A stretch of 64,000 bases of DNA from Caldilineaceae bacterium (GTDB taxonomy: Bacteria > Chloroflexota > Anaerolineae > Caldilineales > Caldilineaceae), in assembly GCA_020846635.1 (NCBI GenBank), contig JADLDO010000006.1, positions 97,138-161,137 on the forward strand, read 5' to 3'. The notes under the pieces are model-generated. The model was not told the DNA's origin, did no database searches, and was given only the letters and a program-made list of their open reading frames with translations. The translations under genes and the position numbers were made by a program. Below, piece after piece: positions 18,133 through 25,920 of the stretch. Numbering within the stretch: the stretch's first letter is position 1; every line of letters begins with the position of its first letter.

Positions 18133-19686
18133 ATGTTGTTGAAACGGCGAAGTTGGCTGTTGTTGGCAAACCTGTTGCTGTTGGCGGTATTGGTGGCGGG
18201 TTGTGTCACGCCCGCTGCGACTCCGGCACAGAATACAGGCACGACAAGTGAGGGCAGCACCGCGCCAGCCGAAAACGCTGGAGCCATCGTAGATGTAAAG
18301 TATAGCTATGCGGGGCGTGGCGTTCCGCGCGATCTGCAACAGGTACAGGACGCCATGAATGTAATTCTGAACGAGAAGATTGGCGTCAATCTGATCTTGG
18401 ACCCCATAGATTTTGCGGCGTTCAATGATCGCATGCAGCTTCAGTTGGCGGCAGGTGAACCCTGCGACATTATCTTCACCGCACCGTGGATCAACAGCTA
18501 TACCAACAACGTTGCCAATGGCAGCTTACTGGCGTTGGATGACTTGATCAAAGAGGAAGCCCCTGGGCTGTGGGCGAGTATGCCGGAGACAACCTGGGAC
18601 GCGGCGCGCATCAATGGCAAGATTTATGGGGTGATCAACCAGCAGATCTTTGTCACGCCCTGGGGTGTGCATGCACGCAAGGATTTGCTGGAGAAGTACG
18701 ATTTTAGCCTGGATAACGTGACCAAGTGGGAAGATATGGAGCCTTTCTTGGAAGCGGTGAAGGAAGGCGAAGGGATTACTCCCGTCTATGCCGATGATGG
18801 CGGCATTGGTTCCAGCCTATTTCTCTCACAGTATTACGGGTATGATGCGCTCGATGATGGCATCGGTTTTATCGGCATCAAGGCAGATGATGAGACGCTG
18901 ACTGTGGTCAACCTGGTTGAGACTCCTGAGTATCGCGAGGCGGCGAATCTCTCTAAAAAGTGGGTGGATGCAGGCTACTTCCCCAGCACGCTCGCCGCAG
19001 TGGATGAGGCAACCGCCGCATTTCGCGCCGGTCTTTTTGCGATGGGCTATCACAACGAAAAACCAGGCGTCAATGCGGAATGGATGCAGCAATATGGTTG
19101 GGAATTTGAGAGCAAAATCCTAACCGACCCCATGATCCTCAACACCGCTGGCGCAACTGCCACGATGAACGGCATTTGTACGACCTCTGAGCATCCGGTG
19201 GAAGCCATGCGTGTGCTAGAGCTTTTGAACACCGATCCGGTTGTCTACAATCTGCTTTCGCGCGGCATCGAGGGTGAGCATTGGGTATGGGCCGACGAAG
19301 CCAAGAAGGTGATCGACTACCCTGAGGGGATCGATGCTTCCACCAGCGGCTATGATCCCAATACGGACTGGATGTTTGGCAACCAGTTTAACGCCTATTA
19401 CCGCAGCGAGGCTCAAGTCGGCGCGTGGGAAGCCACCAAGAAATTGAACGATGAGGGCTATCCCTCTAAGGCAATGGGTTTTGTGGTGGATCGCACGCCG
19501 ATTCAGACCGAAGTTGCACAGACGACCGCGGTGCTAGAGGAGTTTGGTCGCCCGATTACGTATGGGTGGGTTGCCTATGATGAGGCTGCGCCAGACTTAT
19601 TGGATCGCTTGAATGCGGCTGGCGCCCAAACCATTATTGACGAAGTGCAGCGCCAGTTGAACGATTGGAAAGCGGCGCAGGAATAG
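18133..19686 (+). CDS. Extracellular solute-binding lipoprotein (sugar), first copy
   Basis: A 517-aa binding lipoprotein. The signal (MLLKRRSWLLLANLLLLAVL) is followed by lipobox LVAGC and an Ala/Pro/Thr-rich tether. The body is a family-1-type solute-binding fold, and the C-terminal part (AAPDLLDRLNAAGAQTIIDE, then QRQLNDWKAAQ) resembles the DUF3502 region of oligosaccharide-binding proteins paired with LplB/YtcP permeases. The start at 18133 has AAGGAGGC upstream; an in-frame ATG at 18103 lies before that ribosome site. It is closely similar over its length to the protein encoded at 20847. Substrate not deducible from sequence. Confidence 0.93.
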   Translation: MLLKRRSWLLLANLLLLAVLVAGCVTPAATPAQNTGTTSEGSTAPAENAGAIVDVKYSYAGRGVPRDLQQVQDAMNVILNEKIGVNLILDPIDFAAFNDRMQLQLAAGEPCDIIFTAPWINSYTNNVANGSLLALDDLIKEEAPGLWASMPETTWDAARINGKIYGVINQQIFVTPWGVHARKDLLEKYDFSLDNVTKWEDMEPFLEAVKEGEGITPVYADDGGIGSSLFLSQYYGYDALDDGIGFIGIKADDETLTVVNLVETPEYREAANLSKKWVDAGYFPSTLAAVDEATAAFRAGLFAMGYHNEKPGVNAEWMQQYGWEFESKILTDPMILNTAGATATMNGICTTSEHPVEAMRVLELLNTDPVVYNLLSRGIEGEHWVWADEAKKVIDYPEGIDASTSGYDPNTDWMFGNQFNAYYRSEAQVGAWEATKKLNDEGYPSKAMGFVVDRTPIQTEVAQTTAVLEEFGRPITYGWVAYDEAAPDLLDRLNAAGAQTIIDEVQRQLNDWKAAQE

Positions 19687-19698
19687 TAAAGTAAGCCG

Positions 19699-19732
19699 CC
19701 CCAGGGCAGTCAATGATGCGGCTGCCCTGGGG
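19699..19732 (+). promoter_or_regulatory. Stable hairpin between binding-protein and permease genes
   Basis: 11-bp perfect stem CCCCAGGGCAG (19699-19709) with CTGCCCTGGGG (19722-19732), no T-run. It fits an mRNA-stabilising or attenuating element that raises binding-protein yield over the permease, as in many ABC operons. Confidence 0.6.
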
Positions 19733-19809
19733 TACAACGGGGCTATGCCATATCAAGGGCCACATCAAAGGCCGTAGCCCTGGGGTCTATAAGAGAGGAT
19801 CCGGCAGAC

Positions 19810-20724
19810 GTGACATCCACGATAACACCAGCACCGATGCAGGCGCGGCGCGCTCGCCAGAAACCGCGTGTGCAATGGGGGCATCTTCTGGTTCATTTGC
19901 TTTTGATTACCCTCGGCATCGCCTGTCTGATTCCCATGCTGCTTATTATCTCCATTTCGCTTTCGGATGAACGCGCGATGGCGCTGCAAGGGTATAGCCT
20001 GCTTCCTGTGGGCTTTTCGACCTTTGCGTATGAATACATCTTGAAGGAACCGGGCCAAATTCTGCGCGCCTATCTTGTGACAGGGGTTGTGACCGCTACC
20101 GGTACGCTCGGTGGCCTGATCCTCTGCTCTTTGTTGGCCTATCCCCTCTCACGTAAGGATTACAAACTGCGCGGCCCTCTCTCTTTTTACGTCTTTTTTA
20201 CCCTGCTTTTCAGTGGGGGGATGGTACCTTTTTATATCTTGATGACGCGCTATCTGGGGCTAAAGGATAATCTCCTGGCGCTGATTCTGCCCTATATGGT
20301 CACGGCGTGGTACGTGTTGATCCTGCGCACATCGTTCGCCCAACTGCCGGTCGAATTGTTGGACGCCGCGCGCATTGATGGGGCAGGGGAGTGGCGCATC
20401 TTCTTTCAGATTGTGCTGCCGCTCTCCAAGCCGGTTCTGGCGACGGTGGGGCTTTTCTTTATCTTGCGCTATTGGAATGATTGGTTTTTGGCGCTGCTCT
20501 TTATGAACAAGCCTGATTTCTATCCGCTGCAATACTTGCTCTATGTGTTGATGGCGAACATTAATTTCATGGCGTCCAACCCGCAGACAACAGGGATGCC
20601 GATCCCCACGCAGTCGGCGCGCATGGCGATGGCGGTGTTGGCCTTTGGCCCTGCCTTATTCTCGTTCTTACTGCTGCAAAAATACTTTGTACGTGGTATC
20701 ACCATCGGTGGGCTGAAGGGGTAG
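19810..20724 (+). CDS. Sugar ABC transporter permease (CUT1, YtcP type)
   Basis: A 304-aa permease, partner of the one at 17023. Six predicted helices; the EAA-type loop is LLDAARIDGAGEWRIFFQIV at about residues 180-200. The C-terminus RGITIGGLKG is typical of MalG/YtcP permeases. The start is a GTG at 19810 with a GA-rich ribosome site about 12 nt upstream (AGAGAGGA). It lies between the two binding-protein genes. Confidence 0.92.
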   Translation: MTSTITPAPMQARRARQKPRVQWGHLLVHLLLITLGIACLIPMLLIISISLSDERAMALQGYSLLPVGFSTFAYEYILKEPGQILRAYLVTGVVTATGTLGGLILCSLLAYPLSRKDYKLRGPLSFYVFFTLLFSGGMVPFYILMTRYLGLKDNLLALILPYMVTAWYVLILRTSFAQLPVELLDAARIDGAGEWRIFFQIVLPLSKPVLATVGLFFILRYWNDWFLALLFMNKPDFYPLQYLLYVLMANINFMASNPQTTGMPIPTQSARMAMAVLAFGPALFSFLLLQKYFVRGITIGGLKG

Positions 20725-20846
20725 AGGAATCGGCCTTTTCGACTCGCACATGGTTTATTGTTTCCGGCACTACCTACAAGCGCTCCCTAATCTGTTTTTG
20801 ATAGAAAAATCAATCGTTGGCAGGTCAACCTGAGGAGGTAGAGGAA

Positions 20847-22394
20847 ATGTTGTTGAAACGGCGAAGTTGGCTGTTGTTGGCAAATTTGGCGCTGCTGTTG
20901 GCGTTGGTGGCTGCGTGTGCGACACCCGCCGCGGCTCCGGCGCAGAACACAGGCGGCACTGAGTCTGTGGCAGCCGAAAACGTGGGTGGCGGGTTGGTGA
21001 ATGTCACCTATAGCTATGGCGCAAGCGGCATCCCGCGCGATCTGCAACAGGTACAGGATGCGCTCAACACGATTTTGAACGAGGATATTGGCGTGAATCT
21101 CACGCTGGAACCGATTGACTACGCGGCCTACAATGATCGCATGCAGCTCCAGTTAGCGGCAGGTGAGACTTGTGACATCATCTTCACCGCACCGTGGATC
21201 AACAGCTATACCAACAACGTTGCTAACGGCAGCCTGTTGGAATTGGATGACCTGTTGAAAGAGGAAGCCCCTGGGTTGTGGGCGAGTATGCCGGAATCAA
21301 CCTGGGACGCGGCGCGCATCAACGGCAAGATCTACGGCGTGATCAACCAGCAGATTTTCCCCAAGCCGTGGGGTGTGCATGTGCGTAAGGACTTGCTCGA
21401 GAAGTATAACTTCAGCCTCGATACCGTGACCAAGTGGGAAGATATGGAGCCTTTCTTGGAAGCGGTGAAGGAAGGCGAAGGGATTACGCCCGTTTATGCC
21501 GATGACAGCAGCGGCTCTAGCCTCTGGCGTTCGCAATATTATGGCTATGACCCGCTGGATGATGGTCTTGGCTTTGTTGGTATCAAGGCCGACGATGAGA
21601 CGCTAACAGTGGTCAATGTCATCGAAACCTCTGAATATCGCGATGCCGCCAATCTCTCGAAGAAGTGGGTCGATGCGGGCTACTTCCCCAGCACACCCAC
21701 TGCCGCCGATGAGGCGCGCGCTGCCTTCCGCGCCGGTCTCTTTGCGATGGGCTATCATGTCGAAAAACCGGGTAACGATGTAGAGATGCAGACGGCTGTG
21801 GGCTGGGAATTTGAGATCAAGAACTTGACCGATCCCTTGATTCTCGACACCGCGGGCGCAACTGCTACGCTAAACGGCATCTGCGCGACCTCTGAGCATC
21901 CAATCGAGGCCATGCGCGTGTTGGAGAAGTTGAATACTGACCCGGAAGTCTATAACTTGCTGGCGCGCGGCATTGAGGGTGTGCATTGGGTTTGGGAGGA
22001 TGAGGCCAACAAGGTTATCAAGTACCCGGATGGCGTTGATTCCTCGAACAGCGGCTATGAGCCGAACACCGACTGGATGTTTGGCAACCAGTTCAATGCC
22101 TACTATCGCAGCCAGGCACAGGTCGGCGCGTGGGAAGCAACCAAGAAGATGAATGATGAGGCCTACCCATCGCAGGCATTGGGCTTTGTGGTGGATCGCA
22201 CGCCGATTCAAACCGAGGTGGCCCAGGTAACGGCTGTCCTCGAAGAGTTGGGTCGCCCGATTGCCTGGGGCTGGGTCGCCTATGACGACGCCGCACCGGA
22301 ACTGCTTGATCGTATCAATGCTGCGGGTGCGCAAACCATTATTGACGAAGTGCAACGCCAGTTGAACGATTGGAAGGCTGCACAGGGGCAGTAG
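20847..22394 (+). CDS. Extracellular solute-binding lipoprotein (sugar), second copy
   Basis: A 515-aa paralogue of the protein at 18133. The signal peptide begins with the same MLLKRRSWLLLAN, and long blocks such as TKWEDMEPFLEAVKEGEGIT are identical. Lipobox LVAAC. Differences cluster after the lipobox and in patches of the body, for example NDVEMQTAVGWEFEIKNLTD against NAEWMQQYGWEFESKILTD. The untranslated leader just before the gene (GTCAACCTGAGGAGG) is also nearly the same as before the first copy (GTCAACCTAAGGAGG), so the duplication included the ribosome site. Both may serve the same permease pair with different affinities. Confidence 0.93.
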   Translation: MLLKRRSWLLLANLALLLALVAACATPAAAPAQNTGGTESVAAENVGGGLVNVTYSYGASGIPRDLQQVQDALNTILNEDIGVNLTLEPIDYAAYNDRMQLQLAAGETCDIIFTAPWINSYTNNVANGSLLELDDLLKEEAPGLWASMPESTWDAARINGKIYGVINQQIFPKPWGVHVRKDLLEKYNFSLDTVTKWEDMEPFLEAVKEGEGITPVYADDSSGSSLWRSQYYGYDPLDDGLGFVGIKADDETLTVVNVIETSEYRDAANLSKKWVDAGYFPSTPTAADEARAAFRAGLFAMGYHVEKPGNDVEMQTAVGWEFEIKNLTDPLILDTAGATATLNGICATSEHPIEAMRVLEKLNTDPEVYNLLARGIEGVHWVWEDEANKVIKYPDGVDSSNSGYEPNTDWMFGNQFNAYYRSQAQVGAWEATKKMNDEAYPSQALGFVVDRTPIQTEVAQVTAVLEELGRPIAWGWVAYDDAAPELLDRINAAGAQTIIDEVQRQLNDWKAAQGQ

Positions 22395-22426
22395 ACCCTT
22401 GCGCTCTTGCATTTGCCGAATGGCAC

Positions 22427-22458
22427 ACCGGGGGGCCGAGCGGTCCCCCGGTCTTTTT
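22427..22458 (+). terminator. Intrinsic terminator after second binding-protein gene
   Basis: ACCGGGGG (22427-22434) pairs with CCCCCGGT (22445-22452), followed by CTTTTT. Confidence 0.85.
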
Positions 22459-22510
22459 GTGTTGAGTCACATATATTCATTGATACAACTCTGATGGAAA
22501 GAAACAGACG

Positions 22511-24442
22511 ATGCAGACAATAACCGCCTCAGTTCCCTGCGAAATGCCGCCTGCCTGGGCGGTGCTGGAGCGCAAGCTGATGGAGGTGATGGACCAGGCA
22601 GTCTATCCCTTCTTGGAGAAATACACGCGGCCCGACGGCACGCTGATTTGGAATGAGAAGTGGTACAACTCGCGCGACGGAGCCGATGATTTCTATGAAA
22701 GCTCCTATAATTGGCCGCTCTATTACTTATTGGGAGGCGGCGATCATCTGCTGGCATTGGGGCAGCGCCAGTGGGACGCGATCACGCGCCAGTTGACCGA
22801 ATTTGGGCTGGTACACAAGGAATATGAGTTTGGCTATGACCAGTTTCACCAGGCCGAAAGCTACATTTACTTCTATTTCCTCTGTCTTGCCGACCCCACA
22901 AACCCAACCAACCTAGAACGGGCGCGTCGTTTTGCCGGCTTCTATCTGAACGAAGACCCCGACGCACCCAACTATGACGCCGAGCACAATATCATCCGCG
23001 CCAGCCACAATGGCAGCGGCGGACCCCGTTGGGGCTTTAGCGATGGCGACCCAAGCTATGGCTGGAGCGCGAGTATGCGTGTCTACGGGCTGCCTTACTC
23101 CGATGTGGAGGGGATCACCCACTACGATGACCTGAAAGACCCGGAGAAGGCGCGGCGCATGGGGACGATCATGCAGGAGCGGATGGGGAAAGGGGACGTT
23201 GCAACCAATCTGCTGGTGACGAGCCTCTTTGCCAACGCCTATATGATGACGCAGGACGCCAAATACCGCGCATGGACAACCACCTATGTCGATGGCTGGA
23301 TGGCGCGTGCCCAGGCCAACGGCGGTTTGCTGCCCGACAATGTAGGGCTGAATGGGCAGGTGGGCGAGACGATGGGCGGCAAGTGGTATGGCGGGCTATA
23401 CGGCTGGACCTGGCCGCATGGCTTCTATAACATCGGCATGGCCGCGACCGTGGCAGGGGCCAACGCCTATCTGCTCACGCGCAATCCCGCCTATTTAGAT
23501 CTGCCGCGCGCCCAATATGACACAATTGCCGCGTTGGGCGAGCGGCGCGATACGCGCGAGTTGGAGATGAGCTTGCGCCATCACTGGATCGGCGCGCTGG
23601 CAGACGAGGAAGTGGCGGCGCTGGACCCTGTGACCTGGGTTGCGCCCTACCGCTATGGCGATGAAGGTTGGTTTGACTATCAACCACTTTCGCCCATCTA
23701 TCCGACCGCTATCTGGAATGTCTCGATGGATGAGGCAGATTGGGCGCGCATCGAGGCCATTCGCAGCGAAGAACCGCTTGACTGGCGGTCTGTGGGCGTT
23801 TTTCGCACCAAAGAAGAGAGTGGACATGAACGCCCCTGGCTGCGCTATCTAGCCGGGGAGAATCCTGACTATCCAACGCGGATTTTGCAGGCGGCCTATG
23901 GCGCGGTCTGTCGCCGTTTGGCGTTGATTGCCGCCGACGAGGCCGATTTAACTCAGGTCTATATCCATCACTGGCAGGAACTCAACCCCGTCGTCACCGA
24001 GGCGTTGGTGCAATTGACGCTGGGCGCGCCGCAGATTATCTACAATGGCGGGTTGTTGTTCTGCCCGCTGCGCTACTTCGACGCCGACCGGCAGCGACCT
24101 GGGCTGCCCGCCGACGTGGCGGCGTTGGTGGAACGGGTGGGTGCTGATGAAGCTGTGGTGACATTGGTAAACCTGAGCCCCTTTGCGGCGCGGCGGGTTA
24201 TTGTGCAGGCGGGTGGCTTTGGCGAACACCGCTTTACGACCATCGCCTATGATGAGCGCACCAGCGACTACCCCGGTTCGCAAAAACGCTATGCGGCCCC
24301 GCAACTCACGACCACCACAAAGACGGCGATAATCGAGGCGACGACCTTCCAGGTCGAGCTTCCCCCCGCCACCACGATCCGGCTGGAACTGGGCATGGAT
24401 CGCTTCGTCAACGATCCATCCTACACCTTGCCGTGGATGTAA
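22511..24442 (+). CDS. Unrecognised 643-aa protein, probably an (alpha/alpha)-barrel carbohydrate-active enzyme
   Basis: I do not recognise the family with certainty. The protein has no signal peptide, so it appears cytoplasmic. It is rich in Trp, Tyr and acidic residues with repeated amphipathic-helix spacing. Examples are KWYNSRDGADDFYESSYNWP near residue 58, GYDQFHQAESYIYFYFLCLA near 110, HNGSGGPRWGFSDGDPSYGW near 166 and MGGKWYGGLYGWTWPHGFYN near 290. These features are typical of alpha/alpha-toroid hydrolases and lyases acting on sugars. The C-terminal 150 residues resemble a beta-sandwich. GGAAAG precedes the ATG. Its place between sugar-import genes and a lactonase gene suggests that it acts on imported oligosaccharides. 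Confidence 0.6.
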   Translation: MQTITASVPCEMPPAWAVLERKLMEVMDQAVYPFLEKYTRPDGTLIWNEKWYNSRDGADDFYESSYNWPLYYLLGGGDHLLALGQRQWDAITRQLTEFGLVHKEYEFGYDQFHQAESYIYFYFLCLADPTNPTNLERARRFAGFYLNEDPDAPNYDAEHNIIRASHNGSGGPRWGFSDGDPSYGWSASMRVYGLPYSDVEGITHYDDLKDPEKARRMGTIMQERMGKGDVATNLLVTSLFANAYMMTQDAKYRAWTTTYVDGWMARAQANGGLLPDNVGLNGQVGETMGGKWYGGLYGWTWPHGFYNIGMAATVAGANAYLLTRNPAYLDLPRAQYDTIAALGERRDTRELEMSLRHHWIGALADEEVAALDPVTWVAPYRYGDEGWFDYQPLSPIYPTAIWNVSMDEADWARIEAIRSEEPLDWRSVGVFRTKEESGHERPWLRYLAGENPDYPTRILQAAYGAVCRRLALIAADEADLTQVYIHHWQELNPVVTEALVQLTLGAPQIIYNGGLLFCPLRYFDADRQRPGLPADVAALVERVGADEAVVTLVNLSPFAARRVIVQAGGFGEHRFTTIAYDERTSDYPGSQKRYAAPQLTTTTKTAIIEATTFQVELPPATTIRLELGMDRFVNDPSYTLPWM

Positions 24443-24449
24443 GCCATCC

Positions 24450-24495
24450 ACCCTCCCGGAAGCGGCCCAAAGGGCTCCCCAGCTTCCGGGAGGGT
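24450..24495 (+). terminator. CCCTCCCGGAAGC-family hairpin after the 643-aa gene
   Basis: 14-bp arms (24450-24463 and 24482-24495) enclosing an inner GCCC/GGGC pairing. The only T-rich tail is weak. Same arm sequence as at 2749. Confidence 0.75.
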
Positions 24496-24541
24496 CATCT
24501 CCTTATTATAACGCGCAGCACAAACTTGAGGGACGAATTTC

Positions 24542-25381
24542 ATGATTGATACCCATTTGCATTTTTGGGATCTAGACACCTACCAACATCAGGGCTGGTT
24601 CCAGGACAAGCCTATTTTACAGCGAAGCTGGCTGCCGCCGGACTTGAAGCCGGAGTTTGACGCCTGCGGTGTGACCAGCGGCGTGATCATTGAGGCAGGC
24701 AAAGATGACCATGCGCTCAATCTCTGGTGGCTGGAATTGGCGGAAAAATATGAGTATATCGGCGCGGCGGTGTTGGGCTGTACATTGGAGCATCCGAACC
24801 TGGTGGCGTGGCTGGATGAGTATGGGCAAAGTCCATACTTTGTGGGCTTGCGCTCCAACCCCACGGGCGATCCGCAAGGCTGGAGCAGCAACGCGGCCAC
24901 TCAACGGGGGCTGGCAGCATTGGCCGAACGCGATTTAAGCCTAGATCTGCTGGTGGGGCACAACGCCTTTGCCGCCGTAGCGGAGATCGCCGCGGCCTAT
25001 CCAACGCTGCGTATCATCCTTGACCACTGCGCCCACCCTCCCATGCGCGAAGGCAATCTGCGCGTATGGGCTACAGCCCTGGAGCCGTTGGTCGCCTATC
25101 CCAATATTCAGATCAAGTATTCTTCGTTGCTGCTCTATTCCTATCCAGACAGTGAAGAGGCGCGCTTGCGCGGGGTGACTGATTTCCTGTTCTCGCGTTT
25201 TGGCGTTGGGCGCATGATGTGGGGGAGCAATTGGCCGGTTGAGTTGCTGGGCGGGAGCTATTGGGATGCGCTGACGGCCATGTCGAGCTGTGCGGAGCCA
25301 CTGAGCGGCGAGGAGCGGCAGGCGCTTTTTCATGACAATGCCGCGCGATTTTACCGCGTGCAGACGCCGGAGCAGCACTAG
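24542..25381 (+). CDS. Amidohydrolase-family lactonase (COG3618; L-fuconolactonase-like)
   Basis: A 279-aa TIM-barrel hydrolase. The N-terminal metal motif is MIDTHLHFWDLDTYQHQGWF, diagnostic of the COG3618 lactonases (L-fucono-, L-rhamnono-, 2-pyrone-4,6-dicarboxylate lactonase). Other expected sites follow: LLVGHNAF, IILDHCAHPP and MWGSNWPVELL near the end. In the proposed pathway it opens the sugar lactone made by the aldo/keto reductase at 15142. GAGGGA precedes the ATG. It is the last gene of the locus. Family is confident; the fuconolactonase assignment rests on context. Confidence 0.88.
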   Translation: MIDTHLHFWDLDTYQHQGWFQDKPILQRSWLPPDLKPEFDACGVTSGVIIEAGKDDHALNLWWLELAEKYEYIGAAVLGCTLEHPNLVAWLDEYGQSPYFVGLRSNPTGDPQGWSSNAATQRGLAALAERDLSLDLLVGHNAFAAVAEIAAAYPTLRIILDHCAHPPMREGNLRVWATALEPLVAYPNIQIKYSSLLLYSYPDSEEARLRGVTDFLFSRFGVGRMMWGSNWPVELLGGSYWDALTAMSSCAEPLSGEERQALFHDNAARFYRVQTPEQH

Positions 25382-25528
25382 AAAAGCCTGGGGCATCGTC
25401 CTAAAAGTGTGCATCCCAAGAATTAGGAAATGGGTGCGTCCGTCGCCCCGCTTGCATGACAGAACGCTTTATCTCGTGTGGCAAAAATTCGCCGAGTTCC
25501 TGGGATAGACCCACCCTAAAATCTGAGT

Positions 25529-25556
25529 TTGACATGTAGATGCCAAGTGGTAAAAT
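25529..25556 (+). promoter_or_regulatory. Sigma70-type promoter of the peptide importer operon
   Basis: TTGACA at 25529-25534, a 16-nt spacer, and TAAAAT at 25551-25556. This implies a leader of about 350 nt. Confidence 0.6.
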
Positions 25557-25639
25557 TGGGGTTGTCCTCTGAGTCGTCCCCGATATGGCGACTCACGCAA
25601 CAGACTATTCACAACTTCTCCAAACGAACAATTTGAAAG

Positions 25640-25665
25640 CAAATCCCAGTTCCGGCTGGGATTTG
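25640..25665 (+). promoter_or_regulatory. Leader hairpin before the peptide-binding protein gene
   Basis: 10-bp perfect stem CAAATCCCAG (25640-25649) with CTGGGATTTG (25656-25665), 6-nt loop. It is within the predicted untranslated leader; function unknown. Confidence 0.5.
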
Positions 25666-25920
25666 ACCCGACGCCGAAGCTGTGCGTCACCGAATCCCGT
25701 AGCGTCATCGAACATGGATTCCACTCATTGGTGTAGACGCGATGACTGTTATCCTGATGTTGTGCAGTATGAGATCGACCTGAATGATGCCACTTGGAGG
25801 CCAACCGGGAAAAGTAAGCCTATTGCGGTCAATCTATATGGCAAGACGACGATACGATTGATGATTGATATCTGTCAAGTGCCGTTATCCAATTTTGTCC
25901 CAGCAAAAGGAGCCGAACAC

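Larger units (their letters stand above)
25382..25920 (+). other. Long leader region upstream of the peptide importer
   Basis: No gene assigned in 540 bp. It contains a promoter (25529-25556) and a hairpin in the untranslated leader (25640-25665). The frame of the binding protein stays open upstream as far as 25585, but the 112 extra residues look random and lie before the lipoprotein signal, so I do not count them as coding. Confidence 0.6.

Noticed and set aside
25585..25920. Possible 112-residue N-terminal extension of the peptide-binding protein
   Set aside because: A lipoprotein signal and strong ribosome site lie at 25921; the upstream residues look like random translation of a leader.
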